From JAHFUA01 sp963808725 (GTDB taxonomy: Bacteria; Acidobacteriota; Terriglobia; Terriglobales; Acidobacteriaceae), in the NCBI GenBank assembly GCA_963808725.1, contig CAWEGO010000001.1, positions 744,001 to 808,000 of the forward strand: 64,000 bases of DNA, in the 5' to 3' direction. The stretch's first letter is position 1; the number at the start of each line of letters is the position of its first letter. Shown here one piece after another: positions 24,456-31,760 of the stretch. The translations under genes were made by a program, and so were the position numbers. The notes under the pieces were generated by a model. That model did not search any database and was not told where the DNA came from. It saw nothing but the letters and a program-made list of their open reading frames with translations.

Positions 24456-24666
24456 TTGTCATCCTGAGCGCAGCCCGAACCGAGCAGAAGCGAGGCGAGG
24501 GCAAGCGAAGGATCTCGGACTGGCTAGGCGAGCCCATGCTGGCTGAAGGGCTCAGCAAGCGTTCGTTTGCGAGGAATGGCAGAATCAAGATCCTTCGCTT
24601 GCGACCGCGCGGGCCTGAAAGCCGGGCCGCAACCAAAACCGCGCGGTCGCAAGCTCAGGATGACAA
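24456..24666. repeat. Complex palindromic element (GTCATCC...GGATGAC family)
   Basis: Ends TTGTCATCCTGAGC (24456-24469) and GCTCAGGATGACAA (24653-24666) form a perfect 14-bp terminal inverted repeat. Internally GCAAGCGAAGGATCT (24501-24515) pairs perfectly with AGATCCTTCGCTTGC (24588-24602), and GCGACCGCGCGG (24601-24612) with CCGCGCGGTCGC (24639-24650). It has no coding capacity and looks like a non-autonomous, MITE-like or REP-type element between two genes. Confidence 0.8.
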
Positions 24667-24681
24667 AACTCGGAGGGCTCG

Positions 24682-25401
24682 ATGGCGATCTATGCGGGCA
24701 CGTCCGGCTGGGCGTACGCGGGCTGGAAACCGGATTTTTATCCGGCGAAGCTGCCGTCCAAGTCGTTTCTGTCGCACTACGGCACGCGGCTGAACACGGT
24801 GGAGGTGAACTACAGCTTCCGTCGGCTGGTCTCAGCCAGCACCTTTGAGAACTGGACGGCGGCGACGCCGGCGGAATTCAAGTTTGCGGTGAAGGCCCAC
24901 CAGAAGATCACGCACATCCTCCGCCTGAAGAATGCCGAGGAGATGGTGCGCGCGTTTATGTCATCGGTTGGGCCGCTGCACCAGGCGGGAAAGCTAGGGC
25001 CCATCCTGTTCCAGCTTCCACCCAACCTGAAATGCAGTCTCGAACTACTGGATCAGTTTCTCGCACAACTGCCGCGCACGCCGCGATATACGTTTGAGTT
25101 TCGCCACGAGTCGTGGTTCGCCGATCCCGTGTACGACCTGCTGCGCAATTACAACGTCGCGCTCTGTATAGCCGAGAGCGAGGATCGCAGCGTTCCCGAC
25201 GAAGCCACGGCGGACTTCAGCTATTACCGCTTCCGCCAGCCGGAATATTCGGCCGCGCAGCGCGGCGAGCTGGCGCAGAAGCTTGCGGTGAAGATCGCCG
25301 ACGGCAAGGACGTCTTCGCATATTTCAAACACGAGGAGACTCCGCAGGGCGCGCTGTATGCGGAGGAGTTACTGCAGGCGGTGAAGGCAAAGGCAGCGTA
25401 G
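24682..25401 (+). CDS. DUF72-domain protein
   Basis: 239 residues, TIM-barrel-type DUF72 family: IYAGTSGWAYAGWKPDFYP at the start, LSHYGTRLNTVEVNYSFRRL, FKFAVKAHQKITH, LGPILFQLPPNLK and FEFRHESWF. The biochemical role of the family is unknown. The start is 15 nt beyond the palindromic element, and the GGAGGGCTCG before the ATG is a good ribosome site. Confidence 0.9.
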   Translation: MAIYAGTSGWAYAGWKPDFYPAKLPSKSFLSHYGTRLNTVEVNYSFRRLVSASTFENWTAATPAEFKFAVKAHQKITHILRLKNAEEMVRAFMSSVGPLHQAGKLGPILFQLPPNLKCSLELLDQFLAQLPRTPRYTFEFRHESWFADPVYDLLRNYNVALCIAESEDRSVPDEATADFSYYRFRQPEYSAAQRGELAQKLAVKIADGKDVFAYFKHEETPQGALYAEELLQAVKAKAA

Positions 25402-25539
25402 TTCTACTTCAACTATTTAGGAGAGGTGTAATTCTGTGCAGGAAGAGGTGTGATGTATGATGCCGTGTGTTCCGAGCAACCAGGATTGACATTCCCGACA
25501 GGCAAGATCAAGCAAAGCCTGCGTTTTGACGGGTAGTGT

Positions 25540-26580
25540 ATGGGATTACAGTGTCCGACCTGCGGCACAGTCATCGATTGTTCCGGGTTTGAATCCACTC
25601 CTCACCCCAAACCGGCCAAGTCGTACCAAGATTGTCTTCGAAGATGCGAGAAATGTGGTATTGGGTGGTCCAATTCCCGAGAGAACCCGACACGGATTTA
25701 TCTAGACCCATGTCAAAACGTTCCAGCGGAGGTCAGGACGGGCTTCGAGGAAACCTGTTTTGCTGCGCTTAACGAGACCAATCGAAAAAATAAGTGGATC
25801 AAGGCGGGATTCTCCACATCTGAGGATGCGGTGACGTGGACTGTATTCTGGTACCTTGAGCATAAAGGTTTGATTGCAAAGGCAGTTTTCCGAACCCTCG
25901 GCCTAGAATCGCTGGTCACCTCGCAAAAAGAACCGACAATGTTGTTGTGGGGAGTGCCTTGGCGTGAGAGTCCGGCTGCCACGAAACTGCAGAGTGGAGT
26001 AATAAACATACTCGACGATCTCAACGAGCGACCGCGTTCGGAGCCGGATATCATTCTCGATTTCGGTACTTCGGGGCTGGTTATAATCGAGGCTAAATAC
26101 CACAGCGACAACAGCGAACTAAAGGAGCACGAGCTTTATAAGTTCGACCGATACCTAGGCCAAAACTTTTTTTTGGACTGCGAAAGAGTACGCAGCACGA
26201 GATTGTATGAGCTCGCTCGCAACTGGCGAATCGGTTGCGAGCTGGCCAAAGGCCGTTCATTCTGGCTGCTCAATCTCCTCAGCCGGGAGAAGAAGGACAA
26301 GAGGTTGGACGATTTTTCCGCGAGTTTGCGCAAATCTGAACCGGGTTCGACTCCAGCGATAGAGACGGAGAACTCGAATACTTCGGAAGAAAAGCCCGAG
26401 TGTGTCAAGTTGACCAGTGATTCTGCGAGCGACAGTGGGTGTATCGAAATGACGCGCTTTTTTGAGAGAAAAACCTGGCGGACGCTGCTTGGTAACATCC
26501 CACGAGACCCTTGGTTCGATAGGTTTGTAACCGAACGGGAACTCATGGTGCCTTCTGACGCCGCCGTGCGCGCGCAATGA
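25540..26580 (+). CDS. Zinc-ribbon plus PD-(D/E)XK nuclease-like protein, unknown family
   Basis: 346 residues. The N-terminus has cysteines arranged as a zinc ribbon (CPTCGTVIDC, then CLRRCEKCGIGW; C5, C8, C14, C32, C36, C39). The core has E95 in a helix, D170 in SEPDIILDFGTSGLVIIEAKYHSD, and E184-x-K186, the order expected of a PD-(D/E)XK nuclease. The C-terminal half has an unstructured Ser/Glu stretch around residues 260-300. The gene is visibly AT-richer than its neighbours and uses rarer codons, which suggests transfer. It is followed by two tyrosine recombinases. I do not recognise the family, and the nuclease role is inferred from the motif. Confidence 0.6.
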   Translation: MGLQCPTCGTVIDCSGFESTPHPKPAKSYQDCLRRCEKCGIGWSNSRENPTRIYLDPCQNVPAEVRTGFEETCFAALNETNRKNKWIKAGFSTSEDAVTWTVFWYLEHKGLIAKAVFRTLGLESLVTSQKEPTMLLWGVPWRESPAATKLQSGVINILDDLNERPRSEPDIILDFGTSGLVIIEAKYHSDNSELKEHELYKFDRYLGQNFFLDCERVRSTRLYELARNWRIGCELAKGRSFWLLNLLSREKKDKRLDDFSASLRKSEPGSTPAIETENSNTSEEKPECVKLTSDSASDSGCIEMTRFFERKTWRTLLGNIPRDPWFDRFVTERELMVPSDAAVRAQ

Positions 26581-26667
26581 CGCGCGTACTCCGTTGCAGC
26601 CTATTGTGACGTCGTTGTGAACCAGTGCGGTCAACAGGCATACGTCCGATAACGCGCATACTGAGGC

Positions 26668-27642
26668 GTGGCCACCAGCCAGCCCATCCCGCGGGAACTC
26701 GCCTCGTTTATCGACTACCTGAAGATCGAAAAAGGCCTGGCGCCGCTTAGCGTCGCGGCCTACACGCGGGACATCACTCAGTTCTCGGGCTTTCTGAAAA
26801 AGCGGCCGCTCAGCGGAGCGCGGCGGCAGGACGTGCGCGACTTCCTCGACCATCTCTTCTCCAACCATGTTGACGGGCGTTCGGTGGCACGCAAGCTCTC
26901 CGCCCTGCGCCACTTCTACAAGTACCTGCTGCTCGACCGCCACATCACGCACGACCCGACGCTCAATCTGGAAAGCCCCCGGCAATGGAAAGTCTTGCCC
27001 AAGGCGCTGGCGCGGGATGAGATCGCGGTCCTGCTCGAGCCGCGCAGTGCCGCAACCGGCAAGCTCGCTGCCGCCATCGCACTGCGCGATCGCGCCATGC
27101 TGGAAATGTTCTACTGCGGCGCGCTGCGCGTCTCGGAGATGGTCGGCGTCAAGCTGGAAGACTTGAAGCTCGACCTGGGATACGTGCTGGTGCGCGGCAA
27201 GGGCGACAAGGAACGGATCGTGCCCCTGGGCATGCCGGCGATCCAGGCCATCCGCGAATATCTGGCCGAGGGCAGGGAAGCCTTGTGCTCGCAGAAGAGT
27301 TCGCCGCTGCTCTTTGTCGGGCGCGGCGCACGAAAGCTGACCCGCCAGTGGGTGTGGAAGATGGTGCGTGCCGCAAGCTCGCGCAATAGCCGCAATGCCA
27401 GCCCGCACATGCTGCGCCACAGTTGCGCGACGCACATGGTCGAAGGCGGCGCCGACCTGCGGACGGTGCAGACGATCCTCGGGCACGCCGACATCTCAAC
27501 TACGCAGGTTTACACGCATCTGGCGCTCGACCGACTGAAGAATGTGTACCGCGAGCACCATCCGCGGGCGCGGCGTGGGCGAGACGCCCACGCGACAGCC
27601 GCCGGGGCGGCGGCGCTACGACCGGAGGCGCAGGGTGGCTGA
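26668..27642 (+). CDS. xerD: Tyrosine recombinase, XerD-like
   Basis: 324 residues, phage-integrase fold. SAM-like N-terminal domain LASFIDYLKIEKGLAPLSVAAYTRDI. The catalytic set is present: R in CGALRVSEMVG, K in RGKGDKERIVPLG, HxxR in PHMLRHSCATH, H in ILGHADISTTQ and the nucleophile Y in VYTH. The GTG start is used. The last about 25 residues are encoded by a palindromic GC-rich repeat (27573-27593 and after), so the C-terminus may be extended by repeat sequence. It overlaps the second recombinase by 8 nt. Confidence 0.85.
   Translation: MATSQPIPRELASFIDYLKIEKGLAPLSVAAYTRDITQFSGFLKKRPLSGARRQDVRDFLDHLFSNHVDGRSVARKLSALRHFYKYLLLDRHITHDPTLNLESPRQWKVLPKALARDEIAVLLEPRSAATGKLAAAIALRDRAMLEMFYCGALRVSEMVGVKLEDLKLDLGYVLVRGKGDKERIVPLGMPAIQAIREYLAEGREALCSQKSSPLLFVGRGARKLTRQWVWKMVRAASSRNSRNASPHMLRHSCATHMVEGGADLRTVQTILGHADISTTQVYTHLALDRLKNVYREHHPRARRGRDAHATAAGAAALRPEAQGG
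27573..27593. repeat. Palindrome inside the 3' end of the XerD-like gene
   Basis: GCGTGGGCG-AGA-CGCCCACGC, a perfect 9-bp stem with a 3-nt loop. A second one follows (GCCGCC-GG-GGCGGC). The sequence is of the type normally found between genes, here forming part of the coding frame. Confidence 0.6.
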
Positions 27643-28534
27643 CGGTCCGGTGCATAAAGCTACGCAAGGCTTTCTCCGTTCGCTGCGCGAGCGCAATGCC
27701 TCGGCGCACACCATCAAGGCCTACACCGGCGACCTGGAGAAGTTCGCCGCCTACGTGGGCGAAGCCGGCTGGAAGCAGATCGACCACGTGCGCATCCGCG
27801 GATTCCTCTCGCAGCTCTACGACCATGGTTTGTCCAAGACCTCGGTGGCGCGGGCGCTGGCGGCGGTGCGCTCGCTCTATCGCTGGCTGGCCAGAGAAGG
27901 CGTGGTCGAACAAAATCCGGCTGCGCTGGTCTCTACCCCGCGCCTGCCCAGGAAGCTGCCGCGGGTGCCCACCATCGAAGAGATGAACACGGTCCTCGAT
28001 GGCGCGATGCCTGAGCTGGCCGCGTGGCCGGAGCGCGACCGGCTCATCTTCGAACTGCTCTACGGTTGCGGCATTCGCAACTCGGAGCTGATCGGGATCG
28101 ACCTGGACGACGTGCGCTGGTCGGGCGAAGCCATCCTGGTTCGCGGCAAAGGACGCAAGGAACGCTATGTCCCCTTTGGCGACGCGGTGAAGTCGGCGCT
28201 CGACGCCTATGTGGCCGTCCGGCAGCAGAAGCTGGCCGAGCGCCGGCAGTCCACGCGCGCCCTGCTCATGAATACGCGGGGCACGCGGCTGACCACGCGC
28301 AGCGTGGGAAGGATCGTCAAGCGGATCGCCGTCGCCAAAGGGCTCTCGCCCGACGTTCACCCGCACACGCTGCGCCATGCCTTCGGCACCCACATGCTGG
28401 AGGAAGGCGCGGACCTGCGCGCCATTCAGGAGATGCTCGGGCACGAGCGGCTTTCCACCACGCAGCGCTACACGCAGCTCTCCATGAAACACGTTCTGGC
28501 GGTGTATGACAAGACCCATCCCAGGGCGAAGTGA
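27635..28534 (+). CDS. xerC: Tyrosine recombinase, XerC-like
   Basis: 299 residues. N-terminal core-binding domain FLRSLRERNASAHTIKAYTGDLEKF, then the catalytic set: R in YGCGIRNSELIG, K in RGKGRKERYVPFG, HxxR in HPHTLRHAFGTH, H in MLGHERLSTTQ and the nucleophile Y in RYTQ. GTG 27635 is preferred because GGAGG lies about 8 nt upstream. It is translationally coupled to the XerD-like gene. Together they could form the chromosome-dimer resolution pair or a mobile-element recombinase pair. No dif-like site was recognised. Confidence 0.85.
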   Translation: MADGPVHKATQGFLRSLRERNASAHTIKAYTGDLEKFAAYVGEAGWKQIDHVRIRGFLSQLYDHGLSKTSVARALAAVRSLYRWLAREGVVEQNPAALVSTPRLPRKLPRVPTIEEMNTVLDGAMPELAAWPERDRLIFELLYGCGIRNSELIGIDLDDVRWSGEAILVRGKGRKERYVPFGDAVKSALDAYVAVRQQKLAERRQSTRALLMNTRGTRLTTRSVGRIVKRIAVAKGLSPDVHPHTLRHAFGTHMLEEGADLRAIQEMLGHERLSTTQRYTQLSMKHVLAVYDKTHPRAK

Positions 28535-28610
28535 CGCCGTTTTGCCGGCGTCCGAGCCGGCAGGCGTCATCCCGAGCGCAGCGAGGGATCTGCTTCTTTT
28601 CCCCCTACTT
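28535..28610. repeat. Hairpin and GTCATCCCGAGCG half-element
   Basis: GACGCC-GTTTT-GCCGGC loop GCCGGC-AG-GGCGTC (about 28530-28566) forms an imperfect stem directly after the recombinase stop, followed by GTCATCCCGAGCGCAGCGAGGGATCTGCTTCTTTTCCCC. The latter is one arm of the same repeat family that flanks the SIR2 cassette. Confidence 0.5.
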
Positions 28611-28723
28611 GTGCACCGACCTTGGTAACTTGGGAGGCAATCACCACCCCGCTACGATTCTGCGAGGAGCTGTTTTTCCCATATTGGTCCGGACCACAGT
28701 GGTCCGGGCCGGAGCAATTCGCA

Positions 28724-29722
28724 ATGGCAACCACCGTGACTAACGACGTCCATTCTCCTCAGCCGGCATCCCGGGCGGAGCGGCCGCTGAGCGCACAGGC
28801 GACCCCGGCGGGCGGCGCCAACAAAGAGCTTTGGCTGCTGCTTTCACTTTTCTTGATCGCGCTGCTCTCCAATTTCGTGGTGGAGGGACAGCGGATGGTG
28901 CTGGCGTTGTATACGCTGCCCACGCTGTTTTCCGCCTACAAGTATGGGCGCCGGCACGCGGTCATGACGGCGCTGGCCAGTACCCTGCTGGTGGTGCTGG
29001 TGGTCTACTTCCATCCTCCGCTCATGCACCGGAGGGCGTTGGTGATCCCGCAGGAGAAGTGGTTCGACATCGCCCTGTGGGGCGGGATCATGCTGGTGAT
29101 CGCCTATGCTATGGGTACGCTCTATGAGCGCATGCAAGTGAACCTGCGCGAACTGCGCGACAGCTACCGCGGAATCCTGCTTATCCTGCAGCACATCGTC
29201 GCCAACGACAAATACAGCCAGAACCACTCCTATCGCGTTTCCATCTGCGCCACCAAGATCGCCGAGCGCATGGACCTGGGCTCGGAGCGGGTCGAGGACA
29301 TCCGTGCCGCCGCCCTGCTGCACGACGTCGATAAGCTGGGCATCAGCCGGGAGATCCTCTGCAAGTCGGTGAACTTTACCGCCGCCGACTACCGCCGGTT
29401 TCAGCGCGACATGGCCAAGGGCAAGGCCGTGCTGCCTCCGGTGGGTGGATCGTTGCGGCGCGTCATCCCCATCCTGCTGGCCTATTCGGAGCCCAGCGAC
29501 GGGAAGCCCATCTCTTACCAGGACACGCCGCTGGAATCGCGCATCCTGGCGGTGGCCGATGCCTACGAGACCCTCACCAGTGGCCACGGCGGGATGCCTC
29601 CCAGCGAGGCCATCGGCAACATCGCGGAGCGCGCGGGCACGGAGTTCGATCGCAAGGTGGTCGAGGCGTTCGTGGGCGCCTTCCAGCATGGCCGGGCGCA
29701 GACCGTCGGACTGAAATCCTAA
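28724..29722 (+). CDS. Membrane-anchored HD-domain protein
   Basis: About 332 residues. Three or four N-terminal membrane helices (LWLLLSLFLIALLSNFVV; MTALASTLLVVLVVYF; IALWGGIMLVIAYAMGTL), then a coiled segment and an HD phosphohydrolase domain with HSYRVSICATKIAERM, AALLHDVDKLGIS and later ESRILAVADAYETLTS. The layout resembles HD-GYP receptors, but the GYP part is not seen (sequence is YQDTPLESRIL), so cyclic-di-GMP hydrolysis is uncertain. ATG 28724 is preferred (GGAG 9 nt upstream); an earlier ATG at 28622 would add 34 residues. Confidence 0.7.
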   Translation: MATTVTNDVHSPQPASRAERPLSAQATPAGGANKELWLLLSLFLIALLSNFVVEGQRMVLALYTLPTLFSAYKYGRRHAVMTALASTLLVVLVVYFHPPLMHRRALVIPQEKWFDIALWGGIMLVIAYAMGTLYERMQVNLRELRDSYRGILLILQHIVANDKYSQNHSYRVSICATKIAERMDLGSERVEDIRAAALLHDVDKLGISREILCKSVNFTAADYRRFQRDMAKGKAVLPPVGGSLRRVIPILLAYSEPSDGKPISYQDTPLESRILAVADAYETLTSGHGGMPPSEAIGNIAERAGTEFDRKVVEAFVGAFQHGRAQTVGLKS

Positions 29723-29756
29723 ACTGAAATCCCTAAGCTGAATGCCGCGCGGGCGT

Positions 29757-31760
29757 TTACTGCCCCAGCACGTTGATCTCGGCCGCCGAGGTCCAGGGAT
29801 TGCCGTGCAGTTCGTCGAGCCCCACCAGGCGGATGTATTGCCCGGTGGTGGCCGGGAAGGTGACCTGCAGCGCCGGTGGCACACCCGCGCCCGGTCCCGG
29901 ACAGTTCGTGCTCAGGCTGCCGTAGTTGAACGTTCCTGTAGCCACTGCCGTGCCCCAGTTCACCCCGTCCGTGCTGACGTAGAAGGCGTAATCCTTGATC
30001 CAGCCGCAGGAGCTGCCATCCTGCCGCGGCAGATACTGGAAGCCGCTCAGCGTGTACGAGGCCCCCAGGTTGATGCTGATCTGGTGCGGGGTAGGCGGAG
30101 TACCGCCGCAGAACTGCGTGTGCCACATCGTGGCGGGGTTGCCATCAAAGGCGTTGATGGCCGCTCCGTTGTAGCAGGTGGTCTCCTGGCTATCCACCGA
30201 GAGCAGCGACCAACCCGTCTGCGGGATCAAGCCGGGAGTGACCGTCAGCGTGGCTTGCGCACTTCCATTGTAGGAACCGGAGATGTTCACCTGCGTTGTG
30301 CTGCTTACTGCCGAGCTATTGACCGTGAAGGTTGCGCTGACGGCGTTGGCCGGGACCGTCACGCTGGCCGGCACCGTCGCCACGGCCGTATTGCTGCTGG
30401 AAAGGCTCACCACCGCCCCACCCGCCGGCGCCGGAACGCTGAGCGTAACCGTACCCGTCGAAGCACCGCCGCCCGCCACCGTGGCGGGATTCAAGCTCAC
30501 ACTGGCCAGTGCAGCGGATTGCCCGCTGGCAAGTGAGCCCAGCACGTCGATCTCGGCGGCTGAGGTCCAGGGATTGCCGTTCAGTTCGTCGAGCCCCACC
30601 AGACGGATGTATTGTCCGGTGGTGGCCGGGAAGGTGACCTGCAGCGCCGGCGGCACTCCCGCGCCCGGTCCCGGACAGTTCGTGCTCAGGCTGCCGTAGT
30701 TGAAGGTTCCTGTGGCCACCGCCGTACCCCAGTTCACGCCGTCGGTGCTGATGTAGAAGGCGTAATCCTTGATCCAGCCGCAGGCGCTGCCGTCCTGCCG
30801 CGGCAGATACTGGAAGCCGTTCAGCGTATAGGACGCCCCCAGGTTGATGCTGATCTGGTGCGGGGTCGGCGGCGCACCGCCACAGAATTGCGTGTGCCAC
30901 AGCGTGGCCGGGTTGCCGTCGAAGGCGTTGGTGGCGGCGCCGTTGTAGCAGGTGGTCTCCTGGCTGTCCACCGAGAGCAGCGACCAACCCGTCTGCGGGA
31001 TCAAGCCGGGGGCCACCGTCAGCGTGGCTTGCACGCTGCCGTTGTAGGAACCGGAGATATTCACCTGCGTTGTGCTGCTTACTGCCGAGGTGTTGACCGT
31101 GAAGGTTGCGCTGACGGCGTTGGCCGGGACGGTCACGCTGGCCGGCACCGTCGCCACGGCAGTATTGCTGCTGGAAAGGCTCACCGCCGCCCCACCCGCC
31201 GGCGCCGGAACGCTGAGCATAACCGTACCTGTCGAAGCACCGCCCCCCGCCACCGTGGCGGGATTCAAACTCACACTAGCTAGTGCCGCAGATTGCCCGC
31301 TGGCAAGTGCGCCCAGCACGTCGATCTCGGCCGCTGAGGTCCAGGGATTGCCGTTGATCTCCGACAGCGCGCGCAGTCGGACATAGTGCCCGGTCGCCGG
31401 CGGGAATACGATCTGTAGCGCCGCGGGCACGCCCGCGCCCGGTCCCGGACATTGCGTGCTCAGGCTGCCATAGTTGAAGGTTCCAGTGGCCACCGGGGTT
31501 CCCCAATTCACCCCGTCGGCGCTCACGTAAAACTCGTACTGCTTGATCCAGCCGCAGGCGCTGCCATCCTGCCGCGGCAGGTACTGGAAGGCCGTTAGGC
31601 TATAGGACGCGCCCAGGTTGATCTGGATCTCGTGCGGCGTGGGTGGGCTTGCACCGCAGAACTGGGTATGCCACATGGTGCTGGGGTTGCCGTCAATGGC
31701 ATTGGTGGCCGCCCCGTTGTAGCAACTGGTCTCCTGGCTGTCCACAAAGAGAATCGACCA
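29757..31760 (-). repeat. 774-nt tandem repeat within the S53 peptidase gene
   Basis: The module VDSQETxCYNGAA... repeats with a spacing of exactly 774 nt (30186, 30960 and 31734 all carry the same CTGGCT junction). The two full F5/8C-Big units and the terminal F5/8C domain are nearly identical at DNA level. The most N-terminal copy is more divergent (IPWSILFVDSQETSCY). Confidence 0.85.

Noticed and set aside
29757..31760. 774-nt repeats as a mobile-element duplication
   Set aside because: Unit boundaries coincide with protein domains and the frame is kept, so intragenic domain duplication fits better.
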